Assembly (NCBI GenBank): GCA_019636445.1
Contig: JAHBXO010000034.1
Span: 1-61,233, forward strand
Direction: 5' to 3'
Length of the DNA stretch: 61,233 nt
Origin: Gemmataceae bacterium
Lineage (GTDB): Bacteria > Planctomycetota > Planctomycetia > Gemmatales > Gemmataceae
Part shown: piece by piece, positions 52,193 through 60,815 of the stretch
Numbering within the stretch: position 1 is the stretch's first letter
Layout of the letters: every line of letters begins with the position of its first letter
The notes under the pieces: model-generated
Told to the model about the DNA's origin: nothing
What the model saw: only the letters and a program-made list of their open reading frames with translations
Databases searched by the model: none
Position numbers and translations under genes: made by a program

Positions 52193-53494
52193 TCACCCCT
52201 TCGCCAGCAGCTTCTTCACCGGCTGGCCGTTGCTGAACTTCACAGTGCGGCCGATCGGCGTCTGACCGAGCTTGTCGTACTCGATGCCGAGCGCGTGCAG
52301 GAGAGTCGCGCTCAGGTTCTCCACCGTCACTTCGTCCTTCACGAACTTCTCAGTGCCGCCGCGCCCGGCCATCATCAGCATCGCGGCCTTATCGTCGGAC
52401 GCGGCGTCGGGGTTCGTTTCGCCGACGACCTGCCCGCCCTTCACGCCGCCGCCGGCGAGGGCGTAGCTGAACCCCGTCGGCCAGTGGTCGCGGCCGCCAC
52501 CCGGGTTGATCGACGGCGTGCGGCCGAACTCGCCGCCGCAGACGACGAGCGTGCGGTCCAGCAACTTCCGTTCCCTCAGGTCGCGAATGAGCGCGGCGAA
52601 GGCAGGGTCGAGAATCGCGTTCTGCGCCTTGCAGAAGCTGTGATTGTCGACGTGCGTGTCCCACCCGGCGAGCGTCACTTCGATACAGCGCACTCCGACT
52701 TCGACGAGCCGGCGCGCCGCAAGGCAGCCGCGGCCGAACGGGGTGTCGCCGTACATCTTCCGCGTGGCCGCCGGCTCCTGCGACACATCGAACGCCTTGA
52801 GTTGTTCGGACGACATCATCTTGCGTGCATCGGCGACGGTCTGGCGGTGCAACGTGCCGTCGGTCGTCTTGCGGCGACCCTTCGCGAACACCGACTCGAC
52901 GACGTCAAGGTCCTTGAGGCGCTGTTCGTCACGCTTGGGCGGCAGGAAGCTCTTCGTGTTCGGCACCGGACCGGCCGGGTCGTCCATGAGGAAAGCGTCG
53001 AGGTGGTCGCCGAGGTAGCCGCCGCGCGCCGGCCACTGGGAGGAGAGAATGCTGACGTGCCGGGGGATGTCCGTTCCGGCGGCCGGCAGTTCGTGACAGA
53101 TGATGGCGCCGATGGAGGGGTGCACGACTGTCGGGTCGGGCCGGAAGCCGGTCTTGAGCGTGATGGTGCCGCGCTCGTGGTCGCCTTCCTTGCTGGTCAT
53201 GGAGCGCACGAGCGCGATCGATTCCATCTGCTCGGCGAGAAGCGGCAGGCCCTCGGCGAGCTGAATCCCCTTCACCGTCGTAGGGATCGCCTTGGTTCCC
53301 CCGGCGTTCCGGCTTTCGGGGTGCGGGTCGAAGGTTTCGAGCTGGCTGGGCCCGCCCTGCATCCAGAGGATGATGAGCGAGCGAGCCGGTTCGCGGGCCT
53401 TCTCGGCGGCGCGGGCCAGTTGTGTCGCGAGCGGCGTGAGCCACGCAGCCCCGGCGAGGCCGAGCGCCGTGCGCCGGGAGATCAATGGTTCCAT
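52193..53494 (-). CDS. DUF1501 Tat-exported protein
   Basis: A 433-residue DUF1501 protein with a Tat leader (ISRRTALGLAGAAWLTPLAT). Landmarks are LIILWMQGGPSQLETFDPHP, RSMTSKEGDHERG, YGDTPFGRGCLAARRLVEVG, LAGWDTHVDNH, LVVCGGEFGRTPSIN and GGRDHWPTGFSYALAGGG. Its start overlaps the end of the DUF1549/DUF1553 gene by 13 bases, so it is the second gene of a coupled pair. The stop lies six bases from the 52107-52186 repeat. It is shorter than the other two DUF1501 proteins of this window. Confidence 0.93.
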   Translation of the reverse strand: MEPLISRRTALGLAGAAWLTPLATQLARAAEKAREPARSLIILWMQGGPSQLETFDPHPESRNAGGTKAIPTTVKGIQLAEGLPLLAEQMESIALVRSMTSKEGDHERGTITLKTGFRPDPTVVHPSIGAIICHELPAAGTDIPRHVSILSSQWPARGGYLGDHLDAFLMDDPAGPVPNTKSFLPPKRDEQRLKDLDVVESVFAKGRRKTTDGTLHRQTVADARKMMSSEQLKAFDVSQEPAATRKMYGDTPFGRGCLAARRLVEVGVRCIEVTLAGWDTHVDNHSFCKAQNAILDPAFAALIRDLRERKLLDRTLVVCGGEFGRTPSINPGGGRDHWPTGFSYALAGGGVKGGQVVGETNPDAASDDKAAMLMMAGRGGTEKFVKDEVTVENLSATLLHALGIEYDKLGQTPIGRTVKFSNGQPVKKLLAKG

Positions 53495-55110
53495 GAGAAC
53501 TCCGTCGAATTCAGCAGGGTCCAGTACAGGTCTTCGAGCCGCTGGCCGCGGGTCCGTTCGGTGTCAGCGAGGCGGGCGGTGAAGTGTTCGGTTTCGTTCG
53601 ACGTCGGCCGCCGGCCGAGCACGCAAAGGTACGCGAGTTCGATCGCCTTCGCATCGGACGGCGCGATCGATGCGATGCGCGAGCTGGCATTCAGGATGCC
53701 GTCCTTCGTCCGCTCGCGCACGAGGTCGCCGTTCATCAGCACGAGCCGCTGGGGGATGGTACCGCCGCGGTCGTCGAATTCGTCGTCGCCGGTGTCGCCG
53801 TAGGCCTTGAGGAAGTCATTCGTCTGGCCGTAGCGCATGAGGCGCGTGACAATGTGCGACTCGGCGTCGATCGTGGCAATGGAGGCCGATTGCAGCATCG
53901 CGCCGACCACCTGCTCGGGGCGAAGGCGCGACAACGGGAACACGGCCCAGGCTCGCTCGTGGGCGTCGGTGACATCGAAGTCGGCGGCGCTGTCGCGGCG
54001 GAACGCCTCGGTGGCGGCGATGACGCGGAACAGCCGGCGGAGGTCGTGCCCGTGGCGGCGGAAGTCGTCCGCGAGGATGTCGAGCAACTGGTCCGCGAGA
54101 GTCTTCTCCTTGTCCGGGGACACGCCCTGCGGTTCGAGGTTATCGACGGGGGCGATCAGCGGCCGGCCGAAGAGGATGGCCCAGGCACGGTTCGCCGTCG
54201 CTCTCGCGAAGTACGGGTTCTTCGGATGAGTCACCCACACGGCCAGCCGTTCGCGCCGCGATCCGTGGTTCGGCAGCAGCTCCGAACCGAACGGGACGCC
54301 CGGCGGCACTACGCGCTTCTCCTTCGTCTTGCGGTCCTCAAGTTCGAACTGCCCGTCGCCGTCCTGAATGCCTTTGAAGCCGAGTCGGGCTTGGCCGAAG
54401 TAAGCGGCAAAGCCTTCGAAATGGTCCTGCGTCCAGGAGGCGAACGGGTGGTCGTGGCACTGGGCGCAGTCGAGCCGGAGGCCGAGGAAGGCGCGCGTCA
54501 CGCGTCCGGCGAGGCGGATCGGATCGGGCTGGTTCCCCTCCTCCGGTCGGCTCGTCACCGTGATGAAGTTCGTGGATGGATGGTCGGTCCAGAGCCCGTT
54601 TCCGGCGATCATCTCCCGGACGACTTGGTCGTAGGGCGTATTCTTTGCGAGTTCGTCACCGAGCCAGGTGACGAAGCGTCGGCGGCGATAGAGGAGGAAC
54701 GGGCCGTCTTCGGTGCCGACGACGGCACGGGCGACGCGTTCGGCGAGGAAGTCGGCGGAGCGGCGATCGCGGAGGACGTGTTCGAGCCACCAGTCGAGGC
54801 GCTCGGCTTCGGGTAGACTTTCGAATTGGCGGATTTCCTCAAGCGAGGGGACGGTGCCCATGAGGGCGAGGGACAATCGGCGGGCGACCTGGAGATCGTT
54901 CGCCGGCGGCGCGGCGGACAGCGAGGCCTTCGCCCACTCGGCCCGGAGATTCGCGTTGATCGACTCGACGGTCTCCTTTAAATGGTCATCGGGTGCCGTG
55001 ACGGCGGCGCGGTCCAGCGGCTTCGTTCGCGCCGGCGGCATGAGATTCACGCCGAGCGCGACCACGCCCCCGACGACCAGACACGAGAAGAACCAATCGC
55101 GCACGCCCAT
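53482..55110 (-). CDS. DUF1549/DUF1553 protein
   Basis: A 542-residue protein with an N-terminal membrane anchor (DWFFSCLVVGGVVALGVNL). The DUF1549 domain has LQVARRLSLALMGTVPSLEE and a CAQCHDHPF heme-like site near residue 215. The DUF1553 part reads ARATANRAWAILFGRPLIAP and NDFLKAYGDTGDDEFDDRG. Unlike the gene at 45336 it lacks the N-terminal cytochrome domain. It is followed by the DUF1501 gene with a 13-base overlap. Upstream lies a divergent membrane protein gene and a tandem-unit repeat. Confidence 0.9.
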   Translation of the reverse strand: MGVRDWFFSCLVVGGVVALGVNLMPPARTKPLDRAAVTAPDDHLKETVESINANLRAEWAKASLSAAPPANDLQVARRLSLALMGTVPSLEEIRQFESLPEAERLDWWLEHVLRDRRSADFLAERVARAVVGTEDGPFLLYRRRRFVTWLGDELAKNTPYDQVVREMIAGNGLWTDHPSTNFITVTSRPEEGNQPDPIRLAGRVTRAFLGLRLDCAQCHDHPFASWTQDHFEGFAAYFGQARLGFKGIQDGDGQFELEDRKTKEKRVVPPGVPFGSELLPNHGSRRERLAVWVTHPKNPYFARATANRAWAILFGRPLIAPVDNLEPQGVSPDKEKTLADQLLDILADDFRRHGHDLRRLFRVIAATEAFRRDSAADFDVTDAHERAWAVFPLSRLRPEQVVGAMLQSASIATIDAESHIVTRLMRYGQTNDFLKAYGDTGDDEFDDRGGTIPQRLVLMNGDLVRERTKDGILNASSRIASIAPSDAKAIELAYLCVLGRRPTSNETEHFTARLADTERTRGQRLEDLYWTLLNSTEFSWNH

Positions 55111-55143
55111 GATTTCTATCCGCGTTCGGTCGAGTCAGAAGCT

Positions 55144-55222
55144 GACTTCCGAAGTCCGGCTTCGACTCCGGAAGTCGATTGCGCCGGTCGACCTCCGAAG
55201 TCGAAGCCGGACTTCGGAGGTC
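55144..55222. repeat. Tandem-unit inverted repeat between divergent genes
   Basis: Two 35-base arms (55144-55178 and 55188-55222) around a 9-nt loop, with three differences that leave G-U pairs possible. The arms consist of repeats around GAAGTCG/CTTCGAC. It lies between two divergent starts, so it is not a terminator for either gene. Confidence 0.88.
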
Positions 55223-55325
55223 CGGTCTATGTTTTGCTCTGGCGGTTCGTCTTTGCTCTACCTTACCGCGCGGTTCGTGATAAGGTTTCGTGAAACCGCC
55301 GTCGGAACGAGCCGGTACTGATTGC

Positions 55326-56558
55326 ATGAACGAGTTCGACGATCCTCCGCGAGCCATCCCGATCGCGCGGCCCGTGTCGGCCGTGCCGGTCGTGCTGCCT
55401 GTGTCGGCGATCGACGACGAACCGCCAGTCCGACGAAAGCGCCGACGCTTTCCCGAACCGTCCTTCCGGCCGTTCGCTGCTATCGGTTCCGCGTTCGAGT
55501 GGCTCGTCGGCCTCGCGGCGGTGCTCGTCGGCCTCGCCGTCCTCGCCGCCATTCCGATCGTGCAGTTCCTCAGCCTCGGCTATCTGCTCGAATGCAGCGG
55601 TCGCATCGCCCGCACCGGAAACGTCCGCGAAGGCTTCATCGGCATCCGGCTCGCCGCCCGGCTCGGCGGTATCCTCTTCGCCTCCTGGCTGCTGCTGATT
55701 CCGATTCGCCTCGCCGCCGACTACGCCCACTCCGCCTCCATCATCGACCCCGGCGGACCGATCGCCCAGCGATGGCGCATCGGTCTTGGTTTCCTGATCG
55801 GCCTCACGGCGTTCCACATCCTCACCGCCATCGCCAACGGCGGAAAGTTCCGGCATTTCGTCAGCCCGTTCAACGTAATCTTCGTTCTCAGGAAGCTCGC
55901 CGCCGGCGGGTTCTACCGGCAATCCCGCGACGCGGTGTGGGATACTCTCATTTCGCTCCGGCTGCCGTACTATTTCAAACTCGGCTTCAAGGGCTTCATC
56001 GCGGCGATGGCGTGGCTCGTCGTGCCGGTATCGCTCATCGCGATCAGCCGCGCGACCTTCACCGGTTCGATCTTCATCGGCTTCGTCGGCGGATTCCTGC
56101 TCGCGTTCGTGGCCCTGTACCTGCCGTTCCTCCAAGCCCGACTTGGCGAAACGGGCCGGCTCGGCGCGGCATTCGAACTGCGCGCCGTGCGGCAACGCTA
56201 CCGCAAGGCGCCGTGGATGTTCGCGTTCGCGTTCGTTTCGACCGTGCTGTTCGCGCTGCCCCTGTACCTTCTCAAGATCGAAGTGGTGCCTCGCGAGGCG
56301 GCCTGGCTGCCGAGCCTCGTGTTCATCGCGTTCATGGTTCCGTCGCGGCTGCTCGTCGGCTGGGCGCTGGCGCGGGCGAACCGGCGGGACGAGCCGCGGC
56401 ACTGGTTCTTCCGTTGGACGGGCCGCGTGCCGTTCCTGCCGGTCGCGGCGGTGTACGTGGTCTTCGTCTTCTTCGCACAGTACACGTCTTGGAACGGAAT
56501 CTGGAGCCTTTACGAGCAGCACGCCTTCTCGCTCCCGGTGCCGTTCTTCGGGCTCTGA
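55326..56558 (+). CDS. Polytopic membrane protein of unknown function
   Basis: A 410-residue protein from ATG 55326. The first 65 residues are a disordered Pro/Arg-rich cytoplasmic tail. About seven hydrophobic segments follow, among them WLVGLAAVLVGLAVLAAIPI, LGGILFASWLLLIPIRLAA, IGLGFLIGLTAFHILTAIA, LVVPVSLIAISRATFTGSIF and VAAVYVVFVFFAQYTSW. The conserved-looking stretch QFLSLGYLLECSGRIARTGN resembles a group of planctomycete membrane proteins of unknown role. No catalytic motif seen. It is divergent from the DUF1549/DUF1553 gene and upstream of the surface protein. Confidence 0.8.
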   Translation: MNEFDDPPRAIPIARPVSAVPVVLPVSAIDDEPPVRRKRRRFPEPSFRPFAAIGSAFEWLVGLAAVLVGLAVLAAIPIVQFLSLGYLLECSGRIARTGNVREGFIGIRLAARLGGILFASWLLLIPIRLAADYAHSASIIDPGGPIAQRWRIGLGFLIGLTAFHILTAIANGGKFRHFVSPFNVIFVLRKLAAGGFYRQSRDAVWDTLISLRLPYYFKLGFKGFIAAMAWLVVPVSLIAISRATFTGSIFIGFVGGFLLAFVALYLPFLQARLGETGRLGAAFELRAVRQRYRKAPWMFAFAFVSTVLFALPLYLLKIEVVPREAAWLPSLVFIAFMVPSRLLVGWALARANRRDEPRHWFFRWTGRVPFLPVAAVYVVFVFFAQYTSWNGIWSLYEQHAFSLPVPFFGL

Positions 56559-56636
56559 CCGATTTGGATGCGATTGACAGGGTCGAGAACGACGGTATGG
56601 TCTTCAAGCCGTCCGTACCCCCGTCAGGGACGCTCC

Positions 56637-59600
56637 ATGTCCGCGCCTTCCGCTCCGCGGCCCCGTTTGTCGCTGGAATGCCTCGAAGGGCGTGAAACGC
56701 CCGCCGCCGGCGATTGGCTCGCGGAGGCGTTCACGGCGCGTGCCGCCAATGGCCTGCCGACGGGTTGGAGCCAGTGGAGCACCGACGGATCCAGTTTCTT
56801 TCAGGTCGACGCCGCCGGCGCGGGCCTCGGCGATGCCGGTCGGCTCGTCTCGTCGGGACGTTCCAACGTTGGCGGCCACGCGTGGCTCGCCCAGGAATAC
56901 GCCGCCGATATCGAGGTGTCGGCGGCCGTGCTGCTCACTTCCGTCGCGCCGGTGCATCTGTTCGTGCGCGGGCAGAACCTTGGCGGAATCGCTCCGACGT
57001 ATTACGCCGCCAGCGCCGTGCGCGGCGGTGAAGTGCAACTGCTCCGCGTCGTGAACGGCCAGTCGACGGTACTCGCCACCGTCAAATCCGTCGAGTGGGT
57101 CAGCGGCCAGTGGGTGACACTGACCGTGCGGGCGGAAGGGGATGCGCTGCGCGTCACGGTGCATCGCGGAGATACAAACCAGTACCTCGGCGAGGATGGC
57201 AAGTGGTCGCGGAACGTGGTCTTCGCGATCGACGCGCGGGATGGCGCGATCCGCGCCGGCGGACGCGTGGGATTCTCCCGTGCGGCGTTCACGGCCGACT
57301 CCATCTCGCTCGATAATCTCAAGATCGGCCCGGCCGTTTCCGCCGTCGTGCCCCGCACGATCCTCCTGGAGGAACGCTTCGAGACCACACCCGTGGGCGC
57401 GATCCCGACGAGTTGGGGCCAGACGACCACCGCGGCGGCCGGCACGTTCAAAATCGGCGTCGAGACCGACGCCACCCTGCGTATCACGACGCCGAGCAAC
57501 GCCGTCGCCCGCATCTGGCCGAACCGCGCCTACCCCCCCGACGTGCAGGCGTCGTCCTCCCTATACATCGATTCGCTCAACCCGATCACGGTCGCGGCGC
57601 GCGGCGTCAGCCTGCACGGCACTGCGCCCAGCTACTACGGCGTCACCATCACACGCGGGCTGGACGTCGCGCTCGTCGCCGTCGTCAACGGCCGCGAGAC
57701 GGTGCTCGGCACGGTGAAATCGAAGGAGTACGTCAGCGGCCTGTGGGTGCAGGTGTCGATCATCGCGAAAGGGGCCGAACTACGGGCGCAGATCTTCCGC
57801 TCCGACTCGGGGCAATACCTGAACACCGATGGAACCTGGAGCCTCGCGCCGGCGTGGGCGATCGCGAAAACCGATACATCGATCGTGGCGGGAGAACGGA
57901 TCGGCCTCGTGCGCGGCGCCGGGCCGGCCGGCACCATCATCGTCGACAACGTGCTCGCGACCGCGGCTCCTGCGAGCCTCGCTCGACCCGAACCCATCCC
58001 GACCGGATTGGACAAAACCGGCACACCTGTCGTGCGGCCGCCGGAAGATACCGCCCCGATGCCGACCCCGCCGGCGCCCGCGCCGTTGCCGCCGGTTGCC
58101 ACGAATCCGGCCCTGCCCGTGGTACCCCGCCACTACCCGCACATCCGCGTGGCCAATCTCGCCTACCACGGCACGCCCTTCGGAACCTTCGAGAACAACC
58201 TGCTCCGCAATTCCATCGATCTCGTCGTGCCGAACTCGATCTACCTGAGCCAGATCGAAGCAGTCGCCCCGAACACGCCCCAGTTCGTCTACACGAACGC
58301 CTCGAACATCTACCTCGGCCTGTACACCGACTGGCTCGACTACGCCGACCGGAACCGTTATGGCCGCGAGAGCGCGTTCTACCACGTGACGAAACCGACG
58401 CCGTTCATCGGCCTGAGCGCCTCCAGCGTACCGGTCGACCGGTTCTGGGGCTTCTACCGCGGCACCGATGCGAGCTGGCAGAACATCACCAGTAATGCCC
58501 AGCAGGCCAGCACGACGTTCCGCCTCGGCGACGTGAATCAGTCGGTTGCGATCGGCCATCCGGAGCGATTCCGTGAATTGAATATCGACCTGCAGACCGC
58601 CGCCGGCAGCGGCTGGCGGGGGACGTACGAGTACGTTTCGGCCGTCGACGCGAACGGCCGCCCGACGCGCTGGAGCACGCTTGCCACCATCACCGACACC
58701 ACCGCCGGCATGGCGCGCGATGGCCAGGTCACCTTCGACCCTCCCCGCGACTGGGTGCCCGCCAGCCTCAACGGCACCGCCAAACTGTACTACCTCCGCA
58801 TCCGCACGTCCGCCGCCGGCACCGCCCCGCTCGTCAACACCATCACCGGCCGCGACTACACGAATTTCCTCGGCGCCCAGCGAGGCGGTGTCATCCCCGC
58901 CTTCGACCGCACCGCCGACACGGATGGCGACGGATACCTGAACGACCGCGAATGGGCCGCACGCCGCACCGGCTTCAACGCGCGCTTCGTCCACGAATCC
59001 CGGCTCTTCTACCCGACCTACGGCCCGAACCGCTTCGCCACGAACGTCGGCAACGCTGCGTTCCAGGCGTGGGCCGTGGACTACCACGTTCGCGCCATCA
59101 AGGCCCAACCGCTCGCCGACGGGTTCTTCGTCGACAATTCCGTCGGCAAGATTGACGTTGACCCCGCCATCCTGCAGGAATCGATCGCCACCTACGCCAA
59201 CGACTACGGCACGTTGCTCGGGAACATCAATCGCCGCCTCGGTACCGGGAAGTGGCTCATCGCGAACACCGCCGGCGCCGGCACCGCCGGCGAGCCGATC
59301 GCCCGTGCCGGCGTCTCCACCCTCGAAGAGTTCGCCCTGCGGCCCGTCAGCGCCAACCACGTCCAACTCGACGATCTCGCGGCGATGCTCGCCTATCGAC
59401 GCCAACTCTCCGGCGGAACCGCCTACGAGATCCTCGACAGCCTCCCGCAAGGCATGGACGCCACGAACCCCCGGGTGCAACTCGCCACGCTCGCCATGTA
59501 CTACATGGTCGCCGACCCGAACCTGACAATGATGATGATCAATGGCGGCAACGAACCCAATACAAGCTGGACGCGCCACTGGATCGAGGCCATCAAGTTC

Positions 59601-59891
59601 AACGTCGGCCGGCCGACCGGGGCGATGCGAGTCATCGCCGAAGGACTGGACCCGAACAACCGCGCCCTGACGTACAAGGTCTACCGCCGCGACTACGGCA
59701 ACGCGATCGTCCTCTACAAACCGCTTTCGTACACCCGCGGCGTGAACGGCACCACCGCCGACGCCACCGCCACCACGCACGTCCTCGACGGCTGGTACCG
59801 CCCCGTCAACGCCGACGGCACGCTCGGCGCACCGATCAACCGCATCACTCTCCGCAACGGCGAAGGCGCCGTGCTGGCGCGCGTGGCGTAG
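56637..59891 (+). CDS. 1084-residue surface protein with LExR motif and glycosidase-like C-terminus
   Basis: Begins MSAPSAPRPRLSLECLEGRETPA, holding the planctomycete RLxLxxLExRxxP N-terminal motif linked to cell-surface proteins. Two tandem copies of about 190 residues follow (about 30-220 and 240-450), both with WVSGQWV/YVSGLWVQ, NGxxTVLxTVKS and GRVGFSR-like strands, a concanavalin-like fold. After a Pro-rich linker (about 470-500), residues about 500-1084 have LADGFFVDNSVGKIDVDP and TLEEFALRPVSANHVQLDDL, reminiscent of putative TIM-barrel glycosidases (GHL15-like). A calcium-loop-like DTDGDGYLNDREW is near 760. Start chosen at the motif. Confidence 0.85.
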   Translation: MSAPSAPRPRLSLECLEGRETPAAGDWLAEAFTARAANGLPTGWSQWSTDGSSFFQVDAAGAGLGDAGRLVSSGRSNVGGHAWLAQEYAADIEVSAAVLLTSVAPVHLFVRGQNLGGIAPTYYAASAVRGGEVQLLRVVNGQSTVLATVKSVEWVSGQWVTLTVRAEGDALRVTVHRGDTNQYLGEDGKWSRNVVFAIDARDGAIRAGGRVGFSRAAFTADSISLDNLKIGPAVSAVVPRTILLEERFETTPVGAIPTSWGQTTTAAAGTFKIGVETDATLRITTPSNAVARIWPNRAYPPDVQASSSLYIDSLNPITVAARGVSLHGTAPSYYGVTITRGLDVALVAVVNGRETVLGTVKSKEYVSGLWVQVSIIAKGAELRAQIFRSDSGQYLNTDGTWSLAPAWAIAKTDTSIVAGERIGLVRGAGPAGTIIVDNVLATAAPASLARPEPIPTGLDKTGTPVVRPPEDTAPMPTPPAPAPLPPVATNPALPVVPRHYPHIRVANLAYHGTPFGTFENNLLRNSIDLVVPNSIYLSQIEAVAPNTPQFVYTNASNIYLGLYTDWLDYADRNRYGRESAFYHVTKPTPFIGLSASSVPVDRFWGFYRGTDASWQNITSNAQQASTTFRLGDVNQSVAIGHPERFRELNIDLQTAAGSGWRGTYEYVSAVDANGRPTRWSTLATITDTTAGMARDGQVTFDPPRDWVPASLNGTAKLYYLRIRTSAAGTAPLVNTITGRDYTNFLGAQRGGVIPAFDRTADTDGDGYLNDREWAARRTGFNARFVHESRLFYPTYGPNRFATNVGNAAFQAWAVDYHVRAIKAQPLADGFFVDNSVGKIDVDPAILQESIATYANDYGTLLGNINRRLGTGKWLIANTAGAGTAGEPIARAGVSTLEEFALRPVSANHVQLDDLAAMLAYRRQLSGGTAYEILDSLPQGMDATNPRVQLATLAMYYMVADPNLTMMMINGGNEPNTSWTRHWIEAIKFNVGRPTGAMRVIAEGLDPNNRALTYKVYRRDYGNAIVLYKPLSYTRGVNGTTADATATTHVLDGWYRPVNADGTLGAPINRITLRNGEGAVLARVA

Positions 59892-60094
59892 GCATCCTCA
59901 TTCCGCCGTCACCGCGCCACCCTCCGGCGGAAAGACACCCCCATTCCGGAAGCGCCTATGCCCGATAACGACTTGCGTCGAGTCGACGGGCGCATCGCAC
60001 GGAACACCGCCCCCTAGCCGGGTTCGTAGTCTGATCCTGCCCACCCCACCACTCGCATCGGGGCCGCACTCGGATGGCGGCCGGGAGAGCACGG

Positions 60095-60670
60095 ATGAGC
60101 GTCAACGCCCGGGGCGATGCCGGTGGCGAACTCGCGTTCAAGATCTCCAAACTCGTCGAGGAACGGGGCTGGAATCAGGAAGACTTCGCCCGCATCTCGA
60201 ACCTCAACCGGCACACCGTCCGGCAGATCCTCAATGGTGGACCGAAGCACCGCCGGCTCCGCAACGCCACCGTATCGCAATGTGCCGAGGCGCTGGGCCT
60301 CACCGTCAACGAATTGCGCACGCTCTCGATCGATCGTCTGCTACCGCGGATGCACGGCAAGCCGCCGGCGGACGAGGAGGCGCTCAAGATGCTGCACGAC
60401 CGGGCGACACTGCCCGAACTCGTGCACTGGCTCGAACGCCACAAGGAGCGTGCCGCCGACCTGCGCGCCGACGAGATCTCCGAGTTGCTGGACAACCAGA
60501 ACGCGGGCGGCGTGCTGGAGAAACTCGGCGTCGAGCACTTCGTCGAGTTCCTGGAGCGTCGCCGGGCGCTCGTGTACAAGGTGCATCAACTCGCGAGCAC
60601 CGAGTTCGTGCAGTGTCTGGAGACGTTCGTCGGCTTGCTGTACGAAAAGGTGCAGGCCGACCGGCGGTGA
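60095..60670 (+). CDS. XRE-family regulator with long C-terminal region
   Basis: A 191-residue protein from ATG 60095 (GGGAGAG eight bases upstream; another ATG lies seven codons earlier). The N-terminal Cro/CI helix-turn-helix (about 12-80) reads AFKISKLVEERGWNQEDFARI, then NLNRHTVRQILNGG and AEALGLTVNELRTL. The remaining 110 residues are helical and charged (LVHWLERHKERAADLRADEI, HFVEFLERRRALVYKVHQLA) with no known domain. It lies between two LExR-type surface protein genes and could regulate either; that is inference. A hairpin-containing AT-rich gap follows. Confidence 0.82.
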   Translation: MSVNARGDAGGELAFKISKLVEERGWNQEDFARISNLNRHTVRQILNGGPKHRRLRNATVSQCAEALGLTVNELRTLSIDRLLPRMHGKPPADEEALKMLHDRATLPELVHWLERHKERAADLRADEISELLDNQNAGGVLEKLGVEHFVEFLERRRALVYKVHQLASTEFVQCLETFVGLLYEKVQADRR

Positions 60671-60704
60671 AAATGGTCGAATGACTCCGCCTGCGACTTG
60701 GGAA

Positions 60705-60720
60705 TATCATCCGGATGATA
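60705..60720. promoter_or_regulatory. Perfect 16-bp palindrome
   Basis: TATCATCCGGATGATA, a perfect palindrome 35 bases past the XRE stop and before the next surface protein gene. The size and symmetry fit a dimeric regulator site, for example for the XRE protein, but no second copy was noticed. Confidence 0.35.
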
Positions 60721-60725
60721 GATTG

Positions 60726-60745
60726 AATATTTCTCAAATATTTTC
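60726..60745 (+). terminator. AT-rich hairpin after the XRE gene
   Basis: AATATTT and AAATATT pair around a CTC loop, followed by TTC and further T. Weak but placed 56 bases past the XRE stop. Confidence 0.4.
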
Positions 60746-60815
60746 TTGACACGGCTTGCGTTCGGGATCATCGTGAGAATGTGCGATCGCCCGCATCTTC
60801 CTCTCCCCATCTGAG

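Noticed and set aside
57780..59780. Minus-strand open frame of 666 codons opposite the surface protein
   Set aside because: Same antisense shadow effect; no start context, no domain, and the plus strand has the LExR motif and duplicated domains.
59959..60018. 19-codon open frame between the surface protein and XRE gene
   Set aside because: No ribosome binding site, no conservation cue and a composition like intergenic sequence.
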